Shown here: positions 1 through 10,115 of the stretch, one piece after another | Position numbering within the stretch: position 1 is the stretch's first letter | Layout of the letters: every line of letters starts with the position of its first letter | Assembly (NCBI RefSeq): GCF_902464545.1 | Contig: NZ_CABQJR010000011.1 | Span: 1 to 64,000, forward strand | Reading direction: 5' to 3' | From: an uncultured Senegalimassilia sp. | GTDB taxonomy: Bacteria; Actinomycetota; Coriobacteriia; Coriobacteriales; Eggerthellaceae | Length of the DNA: 64,000 bases | Program-made: the position numbers and the translations under genes | Notes under the pieces: generated by a model | What the model saw: the letters and a program-made list of their open reading frames with translations, nothing else | Told to the model about the DNA's origin: nothing | Databases searched by the model: none

Positions 1-44
1 GAGCGGGCGTGAACATCCAGCCCGATGCTGGTGCGATACGGCAT
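1..44 (-). CDS. IS110-family transposase, N-terminal fragment (runs off the window)
   Basis: The minus strand reads from an ATG at 44 towards the window edge and gives only 15 residues, MPYRTSIGLDVHARS. The I-G-L-D-V-H-A-R core is typical of the DEDD (RuvC-like) domain of IS110-family transposases, where the Asp is the first catalytic residue. A strong ribosome-binding site (AAAGGAGG, about 48-55) precedes the ATG. The rest of the element lies outside the window, so its intactness cannot be judged. IS110 elements usually lack clear terminal inverted repeats, and none was seen between here and the next gene. Confidence 0.75.
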   Translation of the reverse strand, partial: MPYRTSIGLDVHAR

Positions 45-234
45 GAGAGCCTCCTTTTGACTTGTGGCGGAACTTTGCTGGCAAGCATATTTTCGTTCCG
101 ACCCACGCATCCGTCATCCAGGGGGCTATTTCACACCCTGGCTCTCATATCGTCTAATGAAATCATAAGGCCCTTTCTCTAGCATTGACATCGTTTCAGC
201 ACGTCAGTGCATCGTTTAGGGAAAGGGAATGCTC

Positions 235-984
235 ATGGAAACCAACACTGTGCAAGCCGCGCCGACCTCGCGGCCATCGAAATCGGGGCTGGGAATCGCC
301 GGTTTCGTTTTGGGAATCATCGCCTTGGCGACGTCGTTTCTGCCCATCATCAACAATTTCTCGGCATTGCTCGCCGCGATCGGCTTCGCGCTCGCGCTCA
401 TAGGCACGGTGCTGTGCGTGAAGGGGAGGAAGTCGGGCAAGGGCCTGTCCATCACCGGCGTGGCGATGAACGTCATCGCCTTCGTCGTGGTGCTGGCCAC
501 GCAAAGCATGTACAGCTCGGCTATCGACGATGCCTTCTCGGGCACCTCCGTGGCTCCGCAGCCCGCAGCCCATCAGCCCGCGACTACGGCCCCTGCTTCC
601 GATGAGGCCGCCGATGATGCTCAGGCTGCTGCGGCCGGCAGCTCCATCACGCTCAAAAACGGCCTGGTGCTCACGGTCGACGGCGTGGTGACCGGGCTGC
701 AGAACTATGACGGATCGCCCATCACGCAGGTGAGCGTGACCTATCAAAACAACGGCAGCAGCCAGGCGTCATTCAACCCTTACGATTGGAAGGCCGAAGA
801 CGCCCAGGGTGCCCAGCGCTCGCAAACGTATTACTCCAACGGCGAGAACGAGCTCAATTCCGGTACCCTTGCCGCCGGCGGCACGGTTTCCGGCAACCTA
901 TACTTCGAAGGCGACGTGGTGAAGGTGCTGTACCAGAACGCCTTCATCGGCCGCGGTTCGGATGTTTCCTGGGATATCGTCTAA
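235..984 (+). CDS. membrane-anchored DUF4190/DUF4352-like protein
   Basis: This 249-residue protein of unknown function starts with a short polar stretch. Three hydrophobic segments follow at about residues 19-95, containing the G-L-G-I-A-G-F-V-L-G repeat style seen in DUF4190 proteins. An Ala/Pro/Thr-rich linker (about 105-135) then leads to a C-terminal beta-rich domain resembling DUF4352, an immunoglobulin-like extracytoplasmic domain. The second of two nearby ATGs (235) is preferred because GAAAGGG ends six bases before it, while the ATG at 229 leaves no spacing. A strong hairpin follows the stop. The domain is probably outside the cell; no partner or substrate can be named. Confidence 0.8.
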   Translation: METNTVQAAPTSRPSKSGLGIAGFVLGIIALATSFLPIINNFSALLAAIGFALALIGTVLCVKGRKSGKGLSITGVAMNVIAFVVVLATQSMYSSAIDDAFSGTSVAPQPAAHQPATTAPASDEAADDAQAAAAGSSITLKNGLVLTVDGVVTGLQNYDGSPITQVSVTYQNNGSSQASFNPYDWKAEDAQGAQRSQTYYSNGENELNSGTLAAGGTVSGNLYFEGDVVKVLYQNAFIGRGSDVSWDIV

Positions 985-1001
985 CGATTCCGAAGGTTTG
1001 C

Positions 1002-1050
1002 GCCCATCAGGCGCGGTGGGTTGCATCACCGCGCCTGATGGGCCTCCTCT
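1002..1050 (+). terminator. strong hairpin, likely terminator of the DUF4352-like gene
   Basis: A perfect 17-bp stem (1002-1018 with 1027-1043) closes an 8-base loop. It is followed only by CTCCTCTTT, so the U-tract is weak. It separates the membrane-protein gene from the regulator gene. Confidence 0.65.
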
Positions 1051-1106
1051 TTGCTACTATGGAATCAAGGAAACGAAAACCGGCGAAGCGGAGAAGGAAG
1101 CGGCGC

Positions 1107-1529
1107 GTGAAAGAACCGATGACCGAGGATTTGCTCAACGAGCTGCTCGATTCGCCCGATCCAGCCGTATTCGCCAGCAAGCACAAGCTTGCGTGCCGCA
1201 GTTTGCCCGACTATCTTCAGCAGCTGCTTGATGAGCGGGGCCTCAGGCGTCCCGAGGTGGTTCGCCTTGCGGGCATCAACCCCACGTTCGGATATCAGAT
1301 CTTCGTCGGCCAGCGCAACCCCTCGCGCAACAAGCTGCTGCAGCTTGCGTTCGCCATGAAGCTGTCGCTGCGCGAGACGAACCGCCTTTTGCAGGCGGGG
1401 GGCTGCAACGAGCTGTATTGCAAGAACCGGCGTGACGCCATCATCATCTTCTGCATCACCCACGGCGAAACGCTGCAAACCGCAGACGATCAGCTCTACG
1501 CCTTCCATGAGGACACCATCACCGAGTAG
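1107..1529 (+). CDS. small XRE-like helix-turn-helix regulator
   Basis: A 140-residue cytoplasmic protein. Residues about 28-90 hold a lambda-repressor-like HTH: L-P-D-Y-L-Q-Q-L-L, then R-R-P-E-V-V-R-L-A-G and the recognition helix around P-T-F-G-Y-Q-I-F-V-G. The GTG start at 1107 has a GAGAAGGAAG ribosome-binding site. An in-frame ATG at 1059 overlaps a likely -10 box (TACTAT, 1054-1059), so it would lie upstream of or at the transcription start and is rejected. The gene sits directly before a Ser/Thr kinase gene, a pairing that suggests a signalling unit. Target DNA is unknown. Confidence 0.78.
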   Translation: MKEPMTEDLLNELLDSPDPAVFASKHKLACRSLPDYLQQLLDERGLRRPEVVRLAGINPTFGYQIFVGQRNPSRNKLLQLAFAMKLSLRETNRLLQAGGCNELYCKNRRDAIIIFCITHGETLQTADDQLYAFHEDTITE

Positions 1530-1576
1530 CGCATATTTCGAGCAAGGTGCGCCGGCCCGTTCGCTGCTCTCCGACG

Positions 1577-1603
1577 TTGGCACGTCGATTCATCTGCTAC
1601 CAT
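1577..1603 (+). promoter_or_regulatory. promoter of the kinase gene; probably leaderless transcript
   Basis: TTGGCA (1577-1582), a 15-base spacer and TACCAT (1598-1603) lie just seven bases before the ATG at 1611. No ribosome-binding site fits between them, so translation from a leaderless mRNA is likely. Confidence 0.45.
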
Positions 1604-1610
1604 CATCGTT

Positions 1611-3088
1611 ATGAACGAATCCCTCCGACAACATCTTGACAGCCTTGCGCGCGATGAGTGCTATCGCGTCGATGCCGTATTGAAGGAAGGCCGGTACGAG
1701 CGAACGGAGCGCGTCTTCTTCGTCGGGGCCAACGGTGCCGAGCAAGGCCCCTACGTACGCAAGGTGTTCGATGCCGAATCGGGGCTGGGCGGCGCGTACG
1801 CTCGCGTGCTGGCAGCACAACGTCGGGGCAAACGGTTTCTGCACCTGCCACGCATCGTCGACTGCTATTCGCTCGGGGAGCAGGATGCGGTGGTCATGGA
1901 ATTCGTGCCTGGGCGCACGCTTGCCGATGAGATCTACGAAACCGGTCCATCGCTTGACGTGGCAAAGCGGCTGTTCCCCGGCATATGCGATGCCATTGCC
2001 GAGCTGCATGGCCGCTTCGACCCGCCGCTTATCCATCGCGATATCAAGCCGTCGAATTTCATGGTGGACGGGGATACGGTCTTGGTGATCGACCTGGGCA
2101 TCGCTCGCACGTTCGACAAGGATGCCGCGTGCGATACCAGCCATTTCGGCACGCGCGCCTATGCGCCGCCCGAGCAGTTCGGCTACGGGCAGACCGATGT
2201 GCGCAGCGATGTGTATGCCTTGGGCATGCTGCTGTTCTACCTGCTGTGCGAGGAGACGCCCGTTCGTCGACGGTTCAACGGCGCTTGCGTGCCCATGGGG
2301 TTCCCGAATCGGTGCGCGACGTGGTGGCCCAGGCGACGGCGTTCGACCCTGCCGATCGCTTCGGATCGGTGGCGGCGATGCGCGCAGCGTTCATGTATGC
2401 GACTGGATGCCGGGTCGAATTTCGAAGGGAAGCTCCTGCTACTGGAGCGTGGTGCCCACAGGCTTCCGGCGATCTTCGACTGGGAGTGTCTTCTGCCGAT
2501 GCGGGTTGCGTCCAAGATTCCGGACCCGAGCCGAGTTCCGGTATAGATGGCGCTTCGCAGCCTTGTGACGCTGTGCGTGCCGCCGATTCGGTTCGCGATT
2601 GCGCCGCGCCTTGTGAGGTGGAGATGGTTCCGTCGGCTGCGGTGATTAGCGCACCCGGGTCGCGTCATACCAAGGAGCGCGGCGGTTTTGCGGCTTTTGC
2701 GCATGGCGCAATAGTCGCCTTGCGGTGGCTGTGGGAGTTTTCGTCCGGCCTTGCGCATCGCCTGCCTTTGGGCGTGGGGGTGGCGTGGGATGTCCTTTTG
2801 GCAGCTTGGGGCGCGGTCATGGTCTTCGCGTGCGTCGCCTCCTGCATGAATCCGCAGGGGGACATGGCTCGCTTGCCCGCCTTCGCTTGCGCGGTCGGCT
2901 ATGTCTGCGTTTGGCTGGCCATGGACTGGCCGATCCCGTTGCTCGTCGATACCCGGCCGCTGGAAAGGCTGTTCGACTGGTTTGAGCGACCTACGCTCAA
3001 ACAACGGGCGATTGTGGCGGCGGGTATGATGGGCGCCGCATTCATCGTGCTCACGCTCATCGGCATCCTGTTTTTGCGCGAATCCTAG
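1611..3088 (+). pseudogene. membrane Ser/Thr protein kinase, frameshifted
   Basis: The first frame (from 1611) encodes a Hanks-type kinase: a possible beta-3 Lys in Y-V-R-K-V-F-D, the catalytic H-R-D-I-K-P-S-N (about residue 142), D-L-G in place of D-F-G (about residue 161) and A-P-P-E-Q. After L-L-C-E-E-T-P this frame loses all kinase character and stops at 2546. The frame one base back continues the C-lobe (V-P-E-S-V-R-D-V-V-A-Q then F-D-P-A-D-R-F) and runs to 3088, ending in three hydrophobic segments (about 2780-3080). One extra C in the CCC at 2259-2261 would rejoin both halves. No convincing slippery heptamer is visible, so a one-base deletion or an assembly error is more likely than programmed frameshifting. 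If intact, it would be a membrane-tethered kinase of about 490 residues. Confidence 0.8.
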
Positions 3089-3168
3089 TATTTGTTACTG
3101 CTATCCAACCATTTTTTGGAAATATCGCACCGTTTATCGAATGGGGCCGCATCAGATTACGGTTCGGG

Positions 3169-3174
3169 TACAAT
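3169..3174 (+). promoter_or_regulatory. -10 box of the tRNA-Sec promoter
   Basis: TACAAT lies 17 bases before the tRNA, which places the transcription start close to 3181. No clear -35 box is visible. Confidence 0.5.
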
Positions 3175-3191
3175 CAATGATGAAATCACGT

Positions 3192-3288
3192 GGAGATGGA
3201 TGGGTCCTGGTGGGCCCCGCGGCCTTCAAAGCCGTTGTGAGGCGCGCAGAACGTCTCGGGTGTGTTCGATTCGCACGTGTCTCCGCCA
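3192..3288 (+). tRNA. selC: tRNA-Sec (anticodon TCA)
   Basis: This 97-base tRNA has the hallmarks of bacterial selenocysteine tRNA. The anticodon TCA (3226-3228) sits in loop 3224-3230 on the stem 3219-3223/3231-3235. The D stem is six base pairs with a tiny four-base loop (GGGTCC-TGGT-GGGCCC). The variable arm is long (GAGGCG paired with CGTCTC), the T stem is GTGTG/CGCAC, and the 3' end is encoded G-CCA. The extended acceptor pairs GGAGA with TCTCC and continues with wobble pairs. It decodes UGA as selenocysteine when serylated, converted by SelA and delivered by SelB, both encoded just downstream. A UGA that uses it occurs in selD of this window. Confidence 0.95.
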
Positions 3289-3300
3289 TATAAGACGCAA

Positions 3301-3325
3301 AAGGAGCCCTTTGGGGCTTCTTTTT
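3301..3325 (+). terminator. intrinsic terminator of tRNA-Sec
   Basis: Nine-bp stem 3301-3309/3314-3322 with a TTTG loop. The 3' arm runs into CTTTTT. It is 12 bases after the CCA end. Confidence 0.88.
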
Positions 3326-3403
3326 ATATGTACTGGTTTTACTTGAGGAGCATTGCGGGTTTATGTGTTGCATAGCCTGTTCCCCTTCGGGCTTGAAAAC
3401 GGC

Positions 3404-3444
3404 AACGCCTCCCTTCCATGCTATAGGGAAGGGAGGCGTTTTGC
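3404..3444. terminator. bidirectional hairpin between tRNA-Sec and selB
   Basis: A 14-bp stem (3404-3417 with 3427-3440) is followed by TTTT on the plus strand. On the minus strand it lies about 95 bases beyond the selB stop, where the T-run is poorer. It probably insulates the convergent selAB and selC units. Confidence 0.7.
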
Positions 3445-3534
3445 GTATGTCTACCCTGTGCTCGAGTAGAGGGTAGGCTTGGCGACGGGTGGCCGCCGAA
3501 TCGGTTTGCTGCGACCCTGATGGGCGCCTTCGGC

Positions 3535-5469
<1,935 letters not shown>

Positions 5470-5475
5470 GGCGCG

Positions 5476-6939
5476 CTACGACTCCTTTCGCCCTTCGATG
5501 GCCGCGAAATAGCCGGCTACGGCACAGGCGATCTCGGGGATATCCTCTTCGGTGATGGTGCGCGCGTCGAACAGCACGCATTCGCGCTTGATGCGCGCGA
5601 TCACGGGTACGTCGCGGTTGCGCTGCAGATGCTCCTCGCAGCCCTGCGCGTCGCCGGCCTCGAAGCGCATGCGCACGCAGAACGTGGGGATGTCGCACAT
5701 GGGAAGCGACCCTCCGCCTGCACGCCCCGTCTCCTCCACGATCTCCAGCTGCGCCTGCTTGGGCGTCACGCGCTTGGCCAAGGCCTCCATCAATGCTTCG
5801 GCACGTTCGCGAACCGTTTCGGCATCTTCGGTGAGCATGCGCAGCGTGGGGATGCGGGCAAGCGCATCCTCGGGGTCCAGATACAGGCGCAGCGTGGCCT
5901 CCAAGGCGGCGAGCGTCATCTTGTCCAGGCGCAGCGCGCGGGCCAGCGGATGCTTCTTCAGGCGGTCGATGTAGTCCTTGCGGCCCACCACGATGCCGGC
6001 CTGTGGCCCGCCGAGCAGCTTATCGCCCGAGAAGCTGACCAGGTCGCATCCCTCGGCAAGCGATTCGCGCACCGTGGGCTCGGCGTATTCACCGAACACG
6101 TCCAGGTGCATGAACGCGCCCGAGCCCTGGTCCTCGTAGACGAGCACTTCGGGCCAGGCGGCGCCCGCAGCGCCGCGGCGGGCGTTTTCCGCATCGGCGA
6201 TGCGGCGCAGGTCGGTCTTCGAGACGCTTTCAGTGAACCCGATCATGCGGTAGTTGGAGGGGTGCACCTTGAGCAGCATGGCCGTGTCGGGCGTGATGGC
6301 GCGTTCGTAATCGAAGGCGTGCGTCTTGTTCGTGGCGCCCACCTCCACCATGCGGGCGTTTGACTGGGCCATGATGTCGGGGACGCGGAAGCTGCCGCCG
6401 ATCTCGACGAGCTCGCCTCGGCTGACGATGGCCTCGTGGCCGGCAGCGAACTCGGCGAGCACCATCATGACGGCTGCCGCGTTGTTGTTCACGGCGATGG
6501 CCGCCTCTGCGCCGGTGAGCGCGCAGATCAGATGCTCCACGTGATCATGACGGCTGCCGCGCGCCATGATCTCGATGCTGTATTCCAGCGTGGAGTAGCC
6601 GCGCGCCGCCTCCACCACCGCCTGCACGGCGGGCTCTGCCAGCACGCTGCGGCCGAGGTTGGTGTGGATGACCACGCCGGTCGCGTTGATGACGCGCCTG
6701 AGGCTTGGGCGCAGCGTTGCGAGCGCGCCGTTGACGGCATCGGTCAAGATGGCCTCGCCATCGACTGCATCCGCCTCGCCCGCCAAGATGAGCCGACGTT
6801 GCGCATCCACGGCCGCGCGGGCGCGGTCGACGAGCATGGAGCGGGGGACGATGGCTTCGAGCGCCTTCATGGGTGCGGCTTGCATCAGCTCTTCGACCTG
6901 GGGCAATGCGCGTAACAGATCGGTACGTGGTTCGGGCAT
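5476..6939 (-). CDS. selA: L-seryl-tRNA(Sec) selenium transferase SelA
   Basis: SelA is a PLP enzyme that converts seryl-tRNA-Sec to selenocysteyl-tRNA-Sec using selenophosphate from SelD. The 487-residue protein has the N-terminal L-R-A-L-P-Q-V-E-E-L segment, the R-V-I-N-A-T-G-V-V-I-H-T-N-L-G-R block, and the PLP lysine in S-F-S-G-D-K-L-L-G-G-P-Q-A-G. The ATG at 6939 is chosen because AAAGAGGA lies five bases before it. The open frame continues to 7041, but the extra residues cross the palindrome at 6965-6990 and the putative -10 box. It is the first gene of a selA-selB operon. Confidence 0.97.
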   Translation of the reverse strand: MPEPRTDLLRALPQVEELMQAAPMKALEAIVPRSMLVDRARAAVDAQRRLILAGEADAVDGEAILTDAVNGALATLRPSLRRVINATGVVIHTNLGRSVLAEPAVQAVVEAARGYSTLEYSIEIMARGSRHDHVEHLICALTGAEAAIAVNNNAAAVMMVLAEFAAGHEAIVSRGELVEIGGSFRVPDIMAQSNARMVEVGATNKTHAFDYERAITPDTAMLLKVHPSNYRMIGFTESVSKTDLRRIADAENARRGAAGAAWPEVLVYEDQGSGAFMHLDVFGEYAEPTVRESLAEGCDLVSFSGDKLLGGPQAGIVVGRKDYIDRLKKHPLARALRLDKMTLAALEATLRLYLDPEDALARIPTLRMLTEDAETVRERAEALMEALAKRVTPKQAQLEIVEETGRAGGGSLPMCDIPTFCVRMRFEAGDAQGCEEHLQRNRDVPVIARIKRECVLFDARTITEEDIPEIACAVAGYFAAIEGRKES

Positions 6940-6964
6940 GGGTCCTCTTTCCCTATAGCGTGCG

Positions 6965-6990
6965 GCGGCGCCCCGCATGCGGGGCGCCGC
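6965..6990. other. 26-bp perfect palindrome in the selAB leader
   Basis: Thirteen-base arms meet at GCA|TGC (centre 6977/6978) and are entirely G/C-rich. If selA transcription starts near 7000, this forms a very stable hairpin at the 5' end of the selAB mRNA, about 25 bases before the start codon. Seen directly; a regulatory role is inference. Confidence 0.6.
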
Positions 6991-7006
6991 GGGTTTTCCG
7001 TAGCTC

Positions 7007-7015
7007 AATATAGCA
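7007..7015 (-). promoter_or_regulatory. extended -10 promoter candidate for selAB
   Basis: On the minus strand the sequence reads TGC-TATATT, an extended -10 box. It would start transcription close to 7000, just upstream of the palindrome. No -35 match is obvious. Confidence 0.45.
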
Positions 7016-7192
7016 GTCATGGCATATGCGGCCCCGGGCAAGGCGGCGAGTGCGCCAAATGTCCGGCAAATGTTATCGCAGGCGGGTCAATTCGCGCCGT
7101 TCACGCCAACGCGGGCGTTTCACGCGTGCAGCCATGCAAAAATTACCGTGTTTTTCCAAAAGACGAGAGATCGCGAACAGGGGGAGGTTTCC

Positions 7193-8035
7193 ATGGCAAT
7201 GGATCAATCGGATGTGAAGGCGCTGCGACCCGATGCGCTCGGCCCCGCCGAGATCGAGGCGAAGGCCGAGACGCTGGCCGAGGGCAAGGCCGGCATGGCG
7301 GGCGCGAAGTGCTTCGTGCTGGCGATGCTCGCCGGTGCGTTCATCGCGTTCGGCGCAACGTATTTCCTGGTGTTCCTGGGCGACTCGGCCGTGCCGTTCG
7401 CCGCTCAGCGCATGGTCGGCGGCATCTGCTTCAGCCTGGGCCTGGTGCTTGTGCTGTGCTGCGGCGCCGAGCTGTTCACCGGCAACATGCTCATGGTCAC
7501 GGGCTTGGCTTCGGGCAAGATCAAACTTGGCGGCCTGGTGCGCAACTGGGTCATCGTGTGGCTGGGCAACCTGGTCGGGTCGCTGATCGTGGTGGCGCTC
7601 ATCTACTGGTGCGGCGTCGGCTCGATGAACGGCGGCGCCGTGGGCGACGCCATGGTGTCGGTGGCCGTCGGCAAGGTCACCCCCGATTGGCTCGTGCTCA
7701 TGGCCAAGGGCATCATGTGCAACGTCATGGTGTGCCTGGCGGTGTGGATCGGCTTTTCCGCGCGCACCGTGGTGGACAAGGTGCTCGGCATCATGCTCCC
7801 CATCAGCTTCTTCGTGGCAGCCGGCTTCGAGCACTGCGTGGCGAACATGTTCTTTTTGCCTACGGGCCTGCTCATGAAGTCCGCCGGGTTCGGCGCTGCG
7901 GTCGCCAATGCCGGCGCGCTTGATGTCACGGCCATCCTGTACAACCTTTCGGCCGCCACGGTCGGCAACATCATCGGCGGCGTCCTGGTCGGTCTGGCCT
8001 ACTGGTTCGCGTATGCCAGGAAGAGCGCGAAGTAG
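7193..8035 (+). CDS. formate/nitrite transporter family channel (FocA-like)
   Basis: A 280-residue inner-membrane protein of the FNT family, which forms pentameric channels for formate, nitrite or hydrosulfide. Six hydrophobic segments follow a polar N-terminus of about 35 residues. Family landmarks include F-G-A-T-Y-F, G-A-E-L-F-T-G-N-M and A-G-F-E-H-C-V-A-N-M, which contains the conserved gating/protonation histidine. The ATG at 7193 has GGGGGAGG seven to ten bases upstream. The position next to selenium genes fits a link with a selenocysteine formate dehydrogenase elsewhere in the genome, but none is in the window, so the true substrate is open. It has its own strong terminator. Confidence 0.9.
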   Translation: MAMDQSDVKALRPDALGPAEIEAKAETLAEGKAGMAGAKCFVLAMLAGAFIAFGATYFLVFLGDSAVPFAAQRMVGGICFSLGLVLVLCCGAELFTGNMLMVTGLASGKIKLGGLVRNWVIVWLGNLVGSLIVVALIYWCGVGSMNGGAVGDAMVSVAVGKVTPDWLVLMAKGIMCNVMVCLAVWIGFSARTVVDKVLGIMLPISFFVAAGFEHCVANMFFLPTGLLMKSAGFGAAVANAGALDVTAILYNLSAATVGNIIGGVLVGLAYWFAYARKSAK

Positions 8036-8071
8036 CGCGAAGCCCGGTGTTCCGGCCCAAACGATTTTGCG

Positions 8072-8109
8072 AACGGCACTTGCGGATTGCAGGTGCCGTT
8101 TTCTTTTTG
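8072..8109 (+). terminator. intrinsic terminator of the FNT channel gene
   Basis: Twelve-bp stem 8072-8083/8089-8100 (one G-T wobble) with a five-base loop, followed by TTCTTTTT. Confidence 0.9.
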
Positions 8110-8270
8110 CGCGGCGGCGCGGTTGGGCGGCGGTGCTATAGTCGGTTAAAAGACGCGCCGTTTTCTGCCATCGGGCGCGCTGGATTCTGCACGCGCAAGC
8201 ATGCTTGCGTCACTTGCGCATATCCTTTTGCGCACGCATCATCACAGACGAGAAACGAATAGAGGCTTCC

Positions 8271-9449
8271 ATGTTCGAACCCGCAAACGAACCGGCGGTG
8301 CCCGTCGACCTGCCCGGCATCTACGATACCTTCGACGAGGCGCGCCGCGCCAGCTTCGTCAACGCCATGAACTACAAGCAGGAGGGCGGCAACCTGTGCG
8401 GTTACCTGTGCTCGTACAGCCCGCTTGAGCTGGTGGACGCCGCGGGCGCCGGCGCGGTGGGCCTGTGCGGCATGAACAACGAGACCATCCCCGATGCCGA
8501 GACGGTGCTGCCCAAAAACCTCTGCCCGCTCATCAAGGGCACGTACGGCTTCGCGCTCACCGACAAATGCCCTTTCACCTACTTCAGCGACATAATCTTG
8601 GGCGAGACCACGTGCGACGGCAAGAAGAAGATGTACGAGCTGCTCGCCGACATCAAGCCGGTGCACGTCATGCAGCTGCCCCAGGCGCGTAACCGCAGCT
8701 ACGCCGGCGATATCTGGTATGAGGAATGCAAGCTGCTCAAAGAGGAGCTCGAGCAGCGCTTCGACGTCCAGATCACTGACGAGGCCCTGCGCGAGGCGGT
8801 CTGCAAGCGCAACCGCGTCCGCCGCGCCATGATGGATCTGTACAACCTGCAGCAAAACGAGCCCCCCGCGATGAGCGGCGTGGAGCTTATGGCCACCTTG
8901 CTGCGCGCCACGTTCGGCTTTGATGTGGATTCCTATGCTCAAACCCTTGAGGACCTGGCGCAGAAGCGCCGCAGCGCCTACGAGGCGGGGGAGCGTCCGG
9001 TGCCCGCAAGCGCCAAGCGCATCATGATCACGGGCTGCCCCACGGGCGGCGTCATCCAGAAGGTGGGCATGACCGCCGAGCGTGCCGGCGGCGTGATCGT
9101 CTGCATCGACGACTGCTCCGGCGAGCGCACGCAGGGCATGCTCGTCGACGAGGACGCGCCCGATATCCTGCGCGCCATCTCCGATCGTTATCTGCAGATC
9201 AATTGCTCGGTCATGTCGCCCAACGAGGGCCGAGTCGAGCATATGATGGACATGGTGGGGAAATACAAGGTGGATGGCGTCGTTGAGGTGGTGTTGCAAG
9301 CTTGCCACACCTTCAACATCGAGGCGGTGCGCGTGCAGCGCGCCTGCGAGCAGGCCGGCGTGCCTTACATGAAGCTTGAAACCGATTACTCCACCAACGA
9401 TGCCGGCCAGGTGGAAACCCGCCTGGGCGCGTTCATCGAGATGCTGTAG
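8271..9449 (+). CDS. double-cubane cluster protein / 2-hydroxyacyl-CoA dehydratase-like (YjiM-type)
   Basis: This 392-residue protein belongs to the HgdB/YjiM branch of the 2-hydroxyacyl-CoA dehydratase D-component family. Members bind unusual Fe-S clusters (double-cubane [8Fe-9S]) and are driven to very low potential by an ATPase activator. Visible landmarks are N-L-C-G-Y-L-C-S-Y-S-P-L-E-L, G-L-C-G, N-L-C-P-L-I-K-G, L-T-D-K-C-P, E-T-T-C-D-G-K-K-K-M-Y and a late A-C-H-T-F-N. Cys residues in these blocks are the likely cluster ligands. Start 8271 has AGAGG five bases upstream; the ATG at 8205 in the same frame has none. The matching activator is encoded at 11707. The yedF and Se/S-carrier genes follow directly, matching the known selenium-associated yjiM/yjiL neighbourhood. 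Confidence 0.88.
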   Translation: MFEPANEPAVPVDLPGIYDTFDEARRASFVNAMNYKQEGGNLCGYLCSYSPLELVDAAGAGAVGLCGMNNETIPDAETVLPKNLCPLIKGTYGFALTDKCPFTYFSDIILGETTCDGKKKMYELLADIKPVHVMQLPQARNRSYAGDIWYEECKLLKEELEQRFDVQITDEALREAVCKRNRVRRAMMDLYNLQQNEPPAMSGVELMATLLRATFGFDVDSYAQTLEDLAQKRRSAYEAGERPVPASAKRIMITGCPTGGVIQKVGMTAERAGGVIVCIDDCSGERTQGMLVDEDAPDILRAISDRYLQINCSVMSPNEGRVEHMMDMVGKYKVDGVVEVVLQACHTFNIEAVRVQRACEQAGVPYMKLETDYSTNDAGQVETRLGAFIEML

Positions 9450-9497
9450 CCGATCGTTTATGCACATGCGGCGCTGCGCCGCGGAAAGGAAACGCTC

Positions 9498-10097
9498 ATG
9501 GAGAAGCTCGATTGCAAGGGGCAGGCGTGCCCGTTGCCCGTGGTGAACGCGAAGAAGGCCCTTGCCGGCATGGGCGAGGGCGCCCTTGAGGTGGTGGTGG
9601 ACAACAAGACCGCTATGCACAACCTGGAAAACCTGGGCAAGTCGCTCAAGATCGAAACCGCCTCCGAGCAGCGCGGCGAAGCGGAGTTCGCGGTGACCTT
9701 CACGAAGGGCGCTCAGGCTGCCGCCGAGACATGCGAGGAGTGCCAGCCGCTCGTGCCGGCGGGGCAGAAGGTGGTCGTGTTGTCCAGCGAGCTGATGGGC
9801 TCGGGCGACGACGAGCTGGGCGCCACGCTCATGAAGGCGTTCGTGTTCGCGCTCACCCAGCAAGACGAGCTGCCGGCGGCCATCCTGGCCTACAACGGCG
9901 GCGTGCATCTGACCGTCGAGGGCAGCCCTGTGCTCGAGGACCTGAAAAAGCTCGCCGAAGCCGGCGTGGAGATCTTCAGCTGCGGAACCTGCCTCAACCA
10001 TTTCGGGATTGCCGACAAGCTTGCGGTGGGCGAGGTGACCAACATGTACGTCATCGTCCAGAAGCAGCTTGAGGCCGGCGTCGTCGTACGCCCCTAG
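9498..10097 (+). CDS. yedF: selenium metabolism protein YedF (TusA domain + DsrE-like domain)
   Basis: A 199-residue two-domain protein. Residues 1-75 form a TusA-like sulfur/selenium carrier domain with the C-P-x-P motif (Cys11) in G-Q-A-C-P-L-P-V. Residues about 95-195 form a DsrE-like domain starting V-V-V-L-S-S-E-L-M-G. A C-E-E-C pair links the domains, and a C-G-T-C-L-N motif lies near the end. The family is strongly associated with selD and selenium-dependent enzymes, and a role in delivering reactive selenium is the usual inference. The start has AAAGGAAA upstream. The gene lies 48 bases after the double-cubane gene and 18 before the carrier gene, so the three are probably one operon. 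Confidence 0.93.
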   Translation: MEKLDCKGQACPLPVVNAKKALAGMGEGALEVVVDNKTAMHNLENLGKSLKIETASEQRGEAEFAVTFTKGAQAAAETCEECQPLVPAGQKVVVLSSELMGSGDDELGATLMKAFVFALTQQDELPAAILAYNGGVHLTVEGSPVLEDLKKLAEAGVEIFSCGTCLNHFGIADKLAVGEVTNMYVIVQKQLEAGVVVRP

Positions 10098-10115
10098 CCG
10101 TTGGCGGTATGTAAG

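Noticed and set aside
786..1106. N-terminal extension of the HTH regulator back to 786 or 1059
   Set aside because: It would overlap the previous gene in another frame and cross its terminator; the ATG at 1059 lies on the putative -10 box.
2251..2285. Programmed -1 ribosomal frameshifting in the kinase gene
   Set aside because: No X-XXY-YYZ slippery heptamer or clear stimulatory stem was found; a missing C in CCC explains the shift more simply.
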